From an uncultured Armatimonadota bacterium (GTDB taxonomy: Bacteria > Armatimonadota > Fimbriimonadia > Fimbriimonadales > Fimbriimonadaceae): a stretch of DNA of 64,000 nucleotides. The notes beneath the pieces were generated by a model. The model did not search any database and was not told the origin of the DNA. It saw nothing but the letters and a program-made list of their open reading frames with translations. The position numbers were made by a program, and so were the translations under genes. How positions within the stretch are numbered: position 1 is the first letter of the stretch; each line of letters opens with the position of its first letter. Positions 1-10,053 of this stretch are shown one piece after another. The stretch covers positions 1-64,000 of the forward strand of contig CAILEM010000097.1 of NCBI GenBank assembly GCA_903833215.1, written 5' to 3'.

Positions 1-71
1 CGCTCGCCTTGCGAACCCAACCCACAAGTGTTGCGCGATCCGACTCCGACAGTTCGATAACCATATACTAA

Positions 72-734
72 AGACGGAATACAGAACTCAATCGTACCGA
101 CGACTTAAAGACTCAGAACACTAGATTTTATCAACAGGTACTCGGCCGGTGGCTAACGACTGATCCACTTTGGCCGGGAGCATTAGCCTATGAATACGGT
201 GCCTCCTCACCTGTACAGTTTATCGACGCCACGGGCCTTATTCATTGTATTTTCAGTCCCACCAACACACGAGAGAGGTGTGGAAGGCTGAAGTGCTACG
301 CCGATCCTGGGGATGTTTACCCGTGCACGGTTGCGGGCGGAGCAATTACTGTGCCATGCCAAGCTACCCCAGGTCAACAGATTCTCAATTGTGAAGCGTG
401 TAATAACGCACTTAGTCCTCCTTCTCCGCCAACCCTGGACGGTGGCAACGGGTATGCACCATCTGGCACATATCCACTCCGGCCGCCGCGCTGGAATGAT
501 AAGCCCGTTAGGCAAAGTGAAATACCTAGTGAGGGGCCATGCTTTGTGCCGATACCACTTCCAACACGCAACGCCGTTGGCATTCACGGTGGTAGAGGTA
601 ATTGCCATCACCAGACTCTTGGATGTATTAGGACTGGTGATGACTGCGCGACTTCACTTGGCGAGTTACTTGGCTATTGGAATCGTGGTGGTAGTGGTAC
701 TATAACCATCCTTCCGCCGCCGAATCGAAGATGA
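72..734 (+). pseudogene. Orphan RHS-repeat protein C-terminus (core end plus variable tip) with L,D-transpeptidase-like toxin domain; no intact RHS body upstream
   Basis: Frame read by eye upstream of the 351 ORF: ...NTRFYQQVLGRWLTTDPLWPGALAYEYGASSPVQFIDATGL, matching the RHS core end (GRF..DP...Y.Y..N.P..F.DP.GL), then a Cys-rich tip containing VGIHGGRGNCHHQTLGCIRT. In-frame TAA at 69-71 and no RHS repeats before it. Confidence 0.72.
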
Positions 735-747
735 ACACGGTGGTCCT

Positions 748-1227
748 ATGATAAAGCCAATTGCGTATTCGGCTCTACTCCTGATGCATTGCGACTGCGC
801 CGCTACTGGTGGTCGTTGTGCCCCTTACCACAGTAAGGGAAAATCAAATGTCTTGAACGCAAAGACATTTGGGACTTTCATGTCCCCTGACAAGCAGTAT
901 TCTGCTACCCTAAGATCAGGTGAAGCGTCTGTTGATCTGGTCGTATCGCAACATGCCCCGAACGGCCGGCAGATCGTCTTCAGTGAGCGTTGTGTGACTG
1001 GAATCATCTGGGATCCATCTCAACGTCACCGACTAATATTTAGTGAGTCAGCAATTTATGGAGTTGGCAAGATCGCCGTTTGGAATGGCCGCTTCCAGAG
1101 AGTAATATGGAATAGAAATGTTCATATAGAAGCTCTTAGGTGGGACTTGAAGCGGCAGTTCTTATCATTTCACACATGCGATGAATTCAACAAGCATTGG
1201 TTGACTCGAACTATTCATTTCAGATAG
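748..1227 (+). CDS. Hypothetical small protein with N-terminal hydrophobic/Cys segment; candidate immunity protein for the upstream RHS tip
   Basis: 159-aa ORF starting 13 nt after the RHS stop; N-terminus MIKPIAYSALLLMHCDC looks like an export signal. The immunity role is inferred from position only. Confidence 0.5.
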   Translation: MIKPIAYSALLLMHCDCAATGGRCAPYHSKGKSNVLNAKTFGTFMSPDKQYSATLRSGEASVDLVVSQHAPNGRQIVFSERCVTGIIWDPSQRHRLIFSESAIYGVGKIAVWNGRFQRVIWNRNVHIEALRWDLKRQFLSFHTCDEFNKHWLTRTIHFR

Positions 1228-1594
1228 GATGAATGCAGTGTATGAGTGTGGTTCCCAACTACATTGGACTGAAACAAAGCCAATAGTGGATCTCAATTAA
1301 TTGATTAGCATTCCTATAGGCCTGGCCGCACAGACTATGTAGTTGAGTCATAGTCTAGCTGAGTTGAATGTATTTGAGGCTCATAGTGAATGCGACGGAT
1401 TGCAATCGTAAAGTACATCGAAATTGCGCAACAATCTAAGGTGTTATGAGCTGTGTTTGTAGGTTCTGTTGTGGCCGTGTGCTCCATATTCTAAGCCTGC
1501 TTGGAAAGCATAGTGGCTGCTTGGCCGTTAGTGCATTTGACGTACCTACCCGTAGAAGTGCTATGAAGCAACGTGTTACATACGGGGTAGGCAT

Positions 1595-1924
1595 TTGAAG
1601 TTCAAATCAAAATTTAGCTTGTATGGTTGGATAGTCTTCGGCGTTCTCGTTGGCCTTTTGCTGGTGTTTCCTGTGTTCTGGTGGTCGGCACTCTTATGTG
1701 GTGCTGGGTTTGGTCTGTGTTCGGCACTCATAACAAGATCTGAATTAATGGCGAATGGAGTGCCTGCGAACGACGTCAAATTAAGAATCCCTAGGGCAGT
1801 ACAAATCTCTGTAGGGTGGATGGTTGTCATCGGTGGTCTCCTGCTTTGTCAACAATCACCAGTAGTATTTTTGAGATACGGTGCATTCATCGTTGGATGG
1901 TCAGTGACCGCCTCGTTGATCTAG
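1595..1924 (+). CDS. Small multi-helix membrane protein, unknown function
   Basis: 109-aa ORF with about three hydrophobic segments (WIVFGVLVGLLLVFPVFWW; VGWMVVIGGLLL; FIVGWSVTASLI). Confidence 0.45.
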   Translation: MKFKSKFSLYGWIVFGVLVGLLLVFPVFWWSALLCGAGFGLCSALITRSELMANGVPANDVKLRIPRAVQISVGWMVVIGGLLLCQQSPVVFLRYGAFIVGWSVTASLI

Positions 1925-2044
1925 TGTTGCTTGCGCGTTTCGCTCCACAGCGATCAGAGCTTTCTGGTAGGCGATTAGGCTTTATGAGGCTCTATTCGCT
2001 TTTCCCGGCCCGGAATTCCGGTGATGATGGATGCCAAGGAGATG

Positions 2045-2340
2045 TTTGAAGCTGCGCAAAAGACTTGTGGTGCTTGGCCCACGGTTCGAGCACAAATTAA
2101 CTGCTCGTGAGGCAGGCGCAGTATGCGGCCTGAGCTGCACGAGTGTGCTTGAGTACGGTAACAGAGCGCAGTTCCCAGCCTCAAATGGCCTCTTCCCGTG
2201 GCCTTGACGGATGAAGCTCTCGACGCTTTGTTCTATTCGCCATCCGTGCCCTTCGGCACAGATCGTCCCATGCTTGATTGAATTATCGTTCGCTCCGAGC
2301 TTGGAAGGAAGGGCACTACGCCGCCCACGGCAAGCATTAG
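2045..2340 (+). pseudogene. Decayed IS21-family istA transposase N-terminus
   Basis: Conceptual translation across frames: KLRKRLVVLGPRFEHKLTAREAGAVCGLSCTSVLEYGNRAQFPASNGLFPWP / (frameshift) LTDEALDALFYSPSVPFGTDRPMLD*IIVRSELGRKG, resembling IstA (REIAR..G...TV..Y..RA..AGL.WPLP...D..LE..LF......RP.PDW..VH.ELRRKGVTL). Confidence 0.55.
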
Positions 2341-2450
2341 CAAAGCCTAAGCTCGACCCCGGCAAGGCTAGAGCGGAGCTGTGGGACATCGGAACAGGTC
2401 AAATGTAAAGGCACGGTCCTACGAGCGAGGGCGGTATCCTCTTGGTCAAT

Positions 2451-4541
2451 ATGTCTGAGTTGCTTTTAGAGGTCGGGTGTGAGGAATTGCCGGCTTCCTT
2501 TGTCCGTCGCGCTTATACGGACTTGCTGGGAAATGTGACCTCGATGCTTGCCGAGACAGGCATCATCAATACCCCGGGTACGGCGATGGGTACACCACGT
2601 CGGCTCGTCGTAAGCTTCCTCGACCTCAACGAAAGACAAGAAGACCAGGTTAAGGAAGTTCGCGGACCAGGCATCAAAGCCGCCTATGGACCGGACGGCG
2701 CTCCAACTCAAGCGCTTCTCGGCTTTTGCCGTGGACAGGGCGTTGAGCCGGACGGTCTGCGAAAAGACGACCAATATGTTTGGGCGTCGAAGACCATCAT
2801 CGGCCGCCCGACGACGGAGATTCTTGCCGAAGTGCTTCCCAAAGCGATCCGCGCGATGACCTTCGACAAAACCATGCGCTGGGGAAGTTCGCGAATGCGG
2901 TTTGCTCGACCCATCCGGTGGCTGCTCGCCTCTTTCGGCGGTGAAGTCGTTAATTTCGACATTGAAGGCGTTCACGCGGGCCTCGAAAGCCATGGCCACC
3001 GGTTCTATTCGCCGGAGGCATTCCGTGCGACAACCTTTAGCGATTTGATCAGTGGCCTACGAGAGCGTAAGGTCGAACTGGACCCCGAGATCCGAAGAAC
3101 TCGCATCGTAGAGGAAGCGACTCGAATCGCAGAAGGAAAGCCCGATCTATCTGAAGGGCTGATCGAAGAGAACGCGTTCCTCACCGAATGGCCAACCGCC
3201 ATCCAAGGTGAATTCAAAGAAGAGTTCCTGGAACTGCCCGAAGCCGTGTTAGTCATCGCCATGGCGAAGCACGAGAAGATGTTCCCCGTCCGAAACGATG
3301 CCGGGAAGCTGACCAACAAATTCGTATTCATCCGAAACTCAGGCGAAGATGACTCGGTGCGAGAAGGCAGCCAATGGGTGCTGAACGCTCGATTCAACGA
3401 TGCCAAGTTCTTCTACAGCGAAGACAGCAAGCACGACCTCGACTACTTCCTGGCACAGACCGAAGGCATCGTGTTCCAAGAGAAGCTTGGCACGGTGCGG
3501 AAGCGTGCCGACCGACTTGCCGACCTCTCGGAGTACATCGCTACCATCACGGGAGCGAAGGGACGCGAGATCGAATTTGCTCGATCTGCCGGTCTTTATG
3601 CGAAAGCCGATCTGAGCACGGGCCTGGTCAGCGAGCTCGCTTCCCTGCAGGGGATTATTGGTGGCGCCTACGCTCGACGACAAGGGATTTTTGGTTCGAT
3701 CGCTTGGGCGATTGAGACGCAGTACGACATCTCCAAGAACACCGATCCTGGCGACTGCTCAGGTGAAAGGGCGTCTCTCCGTTTGGCGATGGCAGACCAG
3801 CTCGACAAGCTGGCCGGCTACTTGGGCATCGGACGCGAGCCATCGGGTTCGTCGGACCCGTTTGGTCTTCGCCGCGCCGCAACTGTCCTGATCGAAGCGG
3901 CTTGGATGTGGCCAGATCCGTTGCCGAACTACCAAGTGATGTTCGACAAGGCGTTGGAACTTTACGCGAGTCAGGGATTCGAGCTCGATGCGAATGCGGC
4001 GAGCAAATCGATCGCGACCGTTTTCGCCTCTCGCTATGCTTCGATGCTTCCCGAGGTAAGGCACGACCTGCTTGAGGCAGCGATGCTGACTTCTGACGGG
4101 GCTGAGGTGATGTCACCACGCCGCGTCAAGGTTCGAACGGAATGCATGGAAGTGCTTGGTAAGGATGTCGCCTTCGTTCAAACTGCACGACGACCTCTCA
4201 ACATCGTTGCCTCCGCCCGTCGAGATGGCTTCGATTTTGCGAGCGCAGACCCGCTGCAGGCACTCAATCCCCAGTTGCTGGACTCAGCCGAGGGTCAGGA
4301 TCTGTTCACGGTGTTGGTCGCTCAGCAAGCATCTCTGGCGGCAGCAGAAGCCAAAGAGGACGTTGCCGAGATCATTCGGCTCACGCAAAACCTTGCCGGG
4401 CCGATCAATCGCTTCTTTGACACCACGATGGTGATGGCAGAAAATCCGGAAGTGCGCTATGCTCGGTTAACACTGCTCGTCGCTGCTTCCCAGCAGTTGA
4501 TTGTTGCGGGAGATTTCTCGAAAGTCGTTATCGAAGGTTAG
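2451..4541 (+). CDS. glyS: Glycyl-tRNA synthetase beta subunit
   Basis: MSELLLEVGCEELPASFV..., RFARPIRWL, full-length ~696 aa; ATG at 2451 preferred over TTG 2442. Confidence 0.93.
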   Translation: MSELLLEVGCEELPASFVRRAYTDLLGNVTSMLAETGIINTPGTAMGTPRRLVVSFLDLNERQEDQVKEVRGPGIKAAYGPDGAPTQALLGFCRGQGVEPDGLRKDDQYVWASKTIIGRPTTEILAEVLPKAIRAMTFDKTMRWGSSRMRFARPIRWLLASFGGEVVNFDIEGVHAGLESHGHRFYSPEAFRATTFSDLISGLRERKVELDPEIRRTRIVEEATRIAEGKPDLSEGLIEENAFLTEWPTAIQGEFKEEFLELPEAVLVIAMAKHEKMFPVRNDAGKLTNKFVFIRNSGEDDSVREGSQWVLNARFNDAKFFYSEDSKHDLDYFLAQTEGIVFQEKLGTVRKRADRLADLSEYIATITGAKGREIEFARSAGLYAKADLSTGLVSELASLQGIIGGAYARRQGIFGSIAWAIETQYDISKNTDPGDCSGERASLRLAMADQLDKLAGYLGIGREPSGSSDPFGLRRAATVLIEAAWMWPDPLPNYQVMFDKALELYASQGFELDANAASKSIATVFASRYASMLPEVRHDLLEAAMLTSDGAEVMSPRRVKVRTECMEVLGKDVAFVQTARRPLNIVASARRDGFDFASADPLQALNPQLLDSAEGQDLFTVLVAQQASLAAAEAKEDVAEIIRLTQNLAGPINRFFDTTMVMAENPEVRYARLTLLVAASQQLIVAGDFSKVVIEG

Positions 4542-4560
4542 GACGCAAGGAGTCCTCAAG

Positions 4561-5577
4561 ATGCGTTTCAGTGTCGAAATAGCGTCAAGTCTGGCAGAAC
4601 TTCCGACTCAAGGCATTTGTCGGGAGTATCCGAACAAGCTCGACCACGTCATCAACGGGCCAACGGACCTGCGGAGTCCGAAGGCACTCCACCCCGCCTT
4701 TTACGGTTGCTTCGACTGGCACTCCGCCGTTCACAGCCATTGGATGCTGATCCATGTGTTGCGGAGGTTCGATCTTCCGAACGCAGCCAAAATCCGCCGG
4801 TTGTTGGCCGCGAACCTCACCGCCGAAAATATTCGTGCCGAGGTCGATTATCTGGCTGAGCCCAATCGTCAGTCGTTCGAACGGCCTTACGGATGGGCTT
4901 GGCTGCTCCACCTGGCCCAGGAGCTGCGCGGTTGGGACGATGATCAGGCGCGGGAGTGGTCCCAGAACCTAATGCCGTTGGAAGCCGCTATTCGGGCACG
5001 ATTTGTGGAGTTTCTGCCCCGACAGCAGTATCCGGTACGGACGGGGACCCACTCGAACACTGCCTTCAGTCTTTCGATGGCATTCGACTATGCCCTCACC
5101 GTCGGCGACGAGGAACTTAGCTCCCTCGTGACGGATCGTGCGCTTGACTACTTTGGATCCGATGTTGGCTACCAGCCATTTCAGGAGCCGAGTGGCGCTA
5201 ACTTCTTCTCACCCACCCTCATCGAAGCGGACCTATTACGTCGGTTGATGACTCCGGCTGAATTCGAGGCCTGGCTCACAGGATTCCTGCCCGACTTGTT
5301 CGGCGGTGCCGAATGCAATCTGCTACATCCCGTTTCGGTCTCCGATCGTAAGGACCCCCAACTCGGTCATCTCGACGGTTTGAACCTGAGTCGCGCGTGG
5401 TGCCTTTCCGGGATTTCGAAAGCGCTCGTCGGTAATCCAGAGGTGCATAAGCGACTCGCCGACGCCGCCTATCAGCACGCTGTTAAGGGCCTGTCGCATG
5501 TGATCACTGGTGACTATGTCGGAGAGCACTGGCTCGCGACGTTTGCGGTTTACGTGCTGTCAAGTTTTGAGTCGTGA
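4561..5577 (+). CDS. DUF2891 family protein
   Basis: ATG at 4561 with upstream AAGGAG; motifs HPAFYGCFDWHSAVHSHW, RTGTHSNTAF, FSPTLIEADLLRRLM typical of DUF2891. Confidence 0.82.
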   Translation: MRFSVEIASSLAELPTQGICREYPNKLDHVINGPTDLRSPKALHPAFYGCFDWHSAVHSHWMLIHVLRRFDLPNAAKIRRLLAANLTAENIRAEVDYLAEPNRQSFERPYGWAWLLHLAQELRGWDDDQAREWSQNLMPLEAAIRARFVEFLPRQQYPVRTGTHSNTAFSLSMAFDYALTVGDEELSSLVTDRALDYFGSDVGYQPFQEPSGANFFSPTLIEADLLRRLMTPAEFEAWLTGFLPDLFGGAECNLLHPVSVSDRKDPQLGHLDGLNLSRAWCLSGISKALVGNPEVHKRLADAAYQHAVKGLSHVITGDYVGEHWLATFAVYVLSSFES

Positions 5578-5639
5578 TCGATCGCAAATTTGACAAATGA
5601 AAATGAGGAGTGCCTTATCCGATCTTCAGTACGCCCGCG

Positions 5640-5975
5640 GTAGAACAAAGGGACCATCATATTAGACACGGCTCTTAACGCCGAAGGTGTTTTGTCCTCA
5701 AAGCCCAGGGATGCGGCCCAGCGGGGACGCTTCCCTGGGACGAGCGGCAGTTAAATTCAACGCTGAAGGCGTTGAGTCCGGACACGCTCAATGAGATCCT
5801 GCCTGCGATAAATCCTTGCCCCTGCTTCGATGGCAGTGTTCAAAGGCCGGTGACTCAACACTTTCAGCGTTGACCGGACGGCGATCCCTCATCCCAGCGT
5901 AGCATCGCTCGGCGATGCAACACTGGGCTTTGAGGAACGAACACTTTCAGTGTTCGACCCGAAGCAGATGGTGTC
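5640..5975. repeat. Cluster of intergenic palindromic repeats, including inverted copies of an AACGCYGAARGYGTT / CCTCAAAGCCCAG unit
   Basis: aacgccgaaggtgttttgtcctcaaagcccag vs reverse complement of ctgggctttgaggaacgaacactttcagtgttcg; additional aacgctgaaggcgttgagtccgg and actcaacactttcagcgttgaccgg. Confidence 0.75.
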
Positions 5976-6068
5976 GATCAATGACTGCACCCTGCATTCA
6001 TGTATTTATACATCGGCACGTGAGGACGGGCCAAGGCGTTGTAGCCCTGCTGCCGCGTAGAATAGGCT

Positions 6069-7193
6069 ATGAGTCGTGAAGTTGAAGCGCTGGAGCGTGC
6101 GAAACACTTTTTGAAGACGGAAGTCGCCCCCAAAGCCCAACTGATTGACAGGGACGTTTCCGAGCTTCACAAGATCGTCAGGCGGATGGGAGAGCTAGAG
6201 CTACTCGCCCTAAAGCGCGCAGAGAGGTTCGGTGGGCCCGAAATGCCGGAACCGTTGTTCCGAATTTACCAAGAAGAAGTCGCTCGAACTTCGGGCTCTC
6301 TGGCGTTCCTCACGACCCAACATCAAAGCGCGGTGGGTCTGATCTCGGGCGGTGAAAACGAAGCCCTGAAAGAAGACTATCTTCCGAAAATGGCGAACGG
6401 CGACCGCCTCGTCGGGATTGGGTTCAGCCAACTCCGACGCAACGGGCCTCCGATCATGTGCGCAGAACGAACAGAAGGTGGGTACATCCTCAACGGGCAT
6501 GTGCCTTGGGTAACCGGTTGGTCTTACTTCCCCGAATTCCTGATTGGCGCTTCGCTGCCCGAAGGGCAGTCGGTGTTCGCGGTGGTGCCGCTCGTTGCGA
6601 CTCCAGTGGATGGCAAAAAGGCTCTCGACGAAAACGCCGCGGATGAGATCGGGAAGGTCACTGTTTCGGCACCGATGGAATTAGCGGCGATGGGCGCAGC
6701 GATGACGGTTACCGTCGACTTTGAAAGATTCTTGGTTCCCGATCACAAGGTTGCTTTTATCAAGCCTACGGGTTGGATCAAAAACAGCGACGCGATCAAT
6801 ATCGCATTGCAGGGGCACTTCGCGATTGGTTGCGCGATGGCGGGAATCGACGTCGTAAGGGACAACGCTGGAAAGAAACCTTTCCCTTTTCTCACCGACG
6901 CGCTTCACGCCCTTGAGCAGGAACTGGCAGATCTCAAATCGGCAACTGCCAACGCGCAGCGGTCCACGGATGACTCCACCACTCCAGAGAGACTGGCGGT
7001 TCGAGCTTGGGCCATCGACTTTGCGGTCCGGGCCGCCCATGCTGCAATCACGGCATCAAGCGGTGCGGCAAATTCGGTTGATCATCCCGCGCAAAGGATT
7101 TACCGAGAGGCGTTGGTTTACACCGTTTCCGCGCAGACTCCAGCAGTGATGGAAGCCACACTTACACGGCTAATTGCACGCGGTGGAAGGTAG
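6069..7193 (+). CDS. Acyl-CoA dehydrogenase-like flavoprotein
   Basis: ACAD fold sequence: YQEEVARTSGSLAFLTTQHQSAVGLI, GFSQLRR..P, GGYILNGHVPWVTGW. Confidence 0.78.
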   Translation: MSREVEALERAKHFLKTEVAPKAQLIDRDVSELHKIVRRMGELELLALKRAERFGGPEMPEPLFRIYQEEVARTSGSLAFLTTQHQSAVGLISGGENEALKEDYLPKMANGDRLVGIGFSQLRRNGPPIMCAERTEGGYILNGHVPWVTGWSYFPEFLIGASLPEGQSVFAVVPLVATPVDGKKALDENAADEIGKVTVSAPMELAAMGAAMTVTVDFERFLVPDHKVAFIKPTGWIKNSDAINIALQGHFAIGCAMAGIDVVRDNAGKKPFPFLTDALHALEQELADLKSATANAQRSTDDSTTPERLAVRAWAIDFAVRAAHAAITASSGAANSVDHPAQRIYREALVYTVSAQTPAVMEATLTRLIARGGR

Positions 7194-7204
7194 ATTCAAG
7201 ACCT

Positions 7205-8113
7205 ATGCCGACAGCTCCTCGCATTACGGGCACGTTCCTCGACGAAATCACTCACGACATCCCATCGCAGAACTGGGGAGCCAAACAGTGGCGCAAGGAG
7301 TTTGAGCTTTACACTCAAATTGGAATCGACACGGTCATCATTATCCGAGCCGGATACCAGAACAAGTGCATCTTTCCCTCCAAGTCGATTCCCGACTTGC
7401 TACCCGTTTACGATGACCTCGGCGAGATGTTCTTCAGCCTTGCCGATGAATTAGGACTGAACGTCTATTTCGGCACCTACGACTCCGGTTTCTTTTGGTA
7501 TCGCCGAAGCTGGTGGAAAGAGGTCGACCTCAACAAAGCCTTTATTGACGAAGCAGTGGAGCGCTACGGACACCATGCCTCGTTCAAAGGTTGGTACCTC
7601 TGCCACGAGACATCGCGCAACGATGCCCACATCATCGAGCTTTTCAATCACATCGGAGGCCACTGCAAGGCCGCAAAAGATGTGCCGGTGTTGATCTCGC
7701 CTTTCCCCCAAGGAGCCAAGCAGTTCAGCGGCGGCGCGATCATGTCCATCGACGAGTCATTTGACCACTGGGACCGGATTTTCGCGGACACCCATGGTGC
7801 ATTCGATATCTGTGCTTTTCAAGATGGACAGATCCACTACCAAGAGCTCCCACGCTTTATCCAAGGCATTGGCGATCTGGGTAAGAAACACGGCGTCACC
7901 ATTTGGTCGAACCTTGAGACGTTCGACCGAGATCTGCCTATCAAGTTCCCACCTGCAGATTGGCGCTACTTGCGAATCAAGCTTGAAGCAGCGGCACCGG
8001 TCGCCGAGAAGATCATCACGTTCGAGTTTCCCCACTTCATGTCTCCCAACTCCTGCTATCCGTCGGCCCACAACTTGTTCGACCGGTACCAAGAGTGGTG
8101 CGAATCGCAGTAA
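7205..8113 (+). CDS. DUF4434 (glycosidase-like TIM-barrel) protein
   Basis: ITGTFLDEITHDIPSQNWGAKQWRKEFELYTQIGIDTVIIIRAGYQNKCIFPS. Confidence 0.7.
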   Translation: MPTAPRITGTFLDEITHDIPSQNWGAKQWRKEFELYTQIGIDTVIIIRAGYQNKCIFPSKSIPDLLPVYDDLGEMFFSLADELGLNVYFGTYDSGFFWYRRSWWKEVDLNKAFIDEAVERYGHHASFKGWYLCHETSRNDAHIIELFNHIGGHCKAAKDVPVLISPFPQGAKQFSGGAIMSIDESFDHWDRIFADTHGAFDICAFQDGQIHYQELPRFIQGIGDLGKKHGVTIWSNLETFDRDLPIKFPPADWRYLRIKLEAAAPVAEKIITFEFPHFMSPNSCYPSAHNLFDRYQEWCESQ

Positions 8114-8163
8114 TGGGTTGACATTCCGGCCGAATTTACCGGCACGTTACGCTTTCGGATAAA

Positions 8164-9573
8164 GTGATGCGCATGCGTGTCACTCCCCTCCTGGCGTTGC
8201 TCGGTCTGTCTAGCGTGGTTGTCGCCCAAGACAACTCCTACCCCGTCTTTGAGACAGACAAGATTCCGATTGAACAATTGAAGGCACGCCGAGAGGCGGT
8301 TAAGACCCAGCTTGGCCCGGGTGGAATCGTCCTGCTGTTCACCAATCCCGAGCGGAACCGCAATAACGACTGCGACTTCCGTTTCCGTGGCGACTCCAAT
8401 TTCCTCTATTTGACCGGCTTTGAAGAGCCAGACTCCGTGCTCATCCTTTCCCACGATGGGTTTGTCGTGAATGGCAAGAAAGTCACCGAACTCCTGTTTG
8501 TCAACGAGAACGACCCGATGTCGATCACATGGCTCGGGTACAGGATGGGTTCGAAGGAAGCAGGACCTCTGCTTGGCATGGAAGCTGTGCTTCCAAACTC
8601 AAAATTCACCGACACCTTGAAGGCCCTTGAGGTGACATCCAAGCCACAAGTTTGGAGCCCAATAACCCCGCCAAATCCAAGCGGGCTCCTAGGTCGGATG
8701 CTAGAGTCTTACAAGACTTGGATCAATCCGCACAAAGACTGGCAATCGACCAAGGGCCAACTTGGAAACGTACTGGCAAAGCTTCGCGTGAAGAAGTCGC
8801 CCGATGAGATTCGACTACTAAGACGTGCCGTTAGCGCCTCGGCAGCCGGGCATCGGGAGGTAATGCGTTCCGTAACAGCAGGAGCGAGAGAATATGAGCT
8901 AATGGCAACCGTAGAGTACGTGTTTGCCCGGAACGGGTGTGAATCTGTGGGATACAACTCGATCGTAGGCTCAGGGCCAAACGGCTGCATCCTTCACTAC
9001 GAAGACAACCGACGACTGATCCAGAACGGCGACCTCATCTGCATGGATGCGGCGGGCGAATACCATGGATACTCGGCCGACGTTACAAGGACTTTCCCCG
9101 CCAATGGAAAATTCTCTCCTGCCCAGAAGGCAATTTACGAGTTGGTGCTCGCCGCCCAAAATGCTGGGATCGCGGAATGTAAGGCGGGCAAGCCGTTCTC
9201 TGCCGCGGGCATTGCCGCGGCAAAGGTCGTCTCCGATGGCTTGATCAAGCTTGGCATCATGAAGTCAGCGAGCGAACTGGGCACGTATCTTCCCCATGGA
9301 GTGAGCCACTACATTGGCCTTGACGTTCACGATGCCCACGGCGACAACACACTTCAGCCTGGTTACGTGCTTACCGTCGAACCAGGAATCTACATCCGAG
9401 CCGGCAGCCCATGCGACCGTAAGTGGTGGAATATTGGTGTGCGAATCGAAGACGATATCCTTGTCACCGAAAAGGGTCCCGAAAATCTTTCCGCAGCCGC
9501 TCCTCGCACCGTCGAAGAGATCGAAGCCCTGATGAAGCAATCCGGTATCGGAAAACACCCCGCTGGACAATAG
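8164..9573 (+). CDS. pepP: Xaa-Pro aminopeptidase (M24B) with signal peptide
   Basis: DCDFRFRGDSNFLYLTGF, CMDAAGEYHGYSADVTRTFP, LPHGVSHYIGLDVHD, TVEPGIYI: complete M24 metal-ligand set. Confidence 0.9.
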   Translation: MMRMRVTPLLALLGLSSVVVAQDNSYPVFETDKIPIEQLKARREAVKTQLGPGGIVLLFTNPERNRNNDCDFRFRGDSNFLYLTGFEEPDSVLILSHDGFVVNGKKVTELLFVNENDPMSITWLGYRMGSKEAGPLLGMEAVLPNSKFTDTLKALEVTSKPQVWSPITPPNPSGLLGRMLESYKTWINPHKDWQSTKGQLGNVLAKLRVKKSPDEIRLLRRAVSASAAGHREVMRSVTAGAREYELMATVEYVFARNGCESVGYNSIVGSGPNGCILHYEDNRRLIQNGDLICMDAAGEYHGYSADVTRTFPANGKFSPAQKAIYELVLAAQNAGIAECKAGKPFSAAGIAAAKVVSDGLIKLGIMKSASELGTYLPHGVSHYIGLDVHDAHGDNTLQPGYVLTVEPGIYIRAGSPCDRKWWNIGVRIEDDILVTEKGPENLSAAAPRTVEEIEALMKQSGIGKHPAGQ

Positions 9574-9594
9574 GAATATGCCTATACTCCCTGC

Positions 9595-10053
9595 ATGGCG
9601 TTTGAGCCGCTGCAGACAGACGAGAAGCTTGAGAACCCGGTGGCGCGGCCACCGGATATGGATGCGGCCATGCTTTTTGGCTGCTCTGGCTTCGTGCTCT
9701 CGTCCATTGGCGGCTATATGCTTTCGGTGTGGCCATTCCTCGTGTTTCAGGAGACTGAGAAGCTCACGACTTTAGCCACGGCCGCCGCAATAGGGCTTAC
9801 ACCGGCTGCTATTCTTGGGATCGTATCAACAAGAAAATTCCGCCTTGCTGGAGCATGCGGTTTCGTCGGGAGCGCGCTGTCCGTCGGGATCTTCCTGTAT
9901 TTGCGAATCGAGCAAACCTTCATCTCCTCTCTTGCTCGCCAAGCCCCCGCCCCCGACTACCCGAAGGTGGTGATGTATCTCGCACCGCTAGGCTGGATTT
10001 TGATCTCGGCCATCCTAGGGTTACTCTTTCTGCCGAAGCAAGAGGAAGACTGA
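9595..10053 (+). CDS. Hypothetical membrane protein
   Basis: 152 aa, several hydrophobic segments; TATACT box 6 nt before ATG. Confidence 0.6.
   Translation: MAFEPLQTDEKLENPVARPPDMDAAMLFGCSGFVLSSIGGYMLSVWPFLVFQETEKLTTLATAAAIGLTPAAILGIVSTRKFRLAGACGFVGSALSVGIFLYLRIEQTFISSLARQAPAPDYPKVVMYLAPLGWILISAILGLLFLPKQEED

Noticed and set aside
207-611. 134-aa minus-strand ORF and the 313-705 plus ORF in the RHS region
   Set aside because: Out of frame with the RHS core-end translation and low-complexity composition; shadow ORFs.
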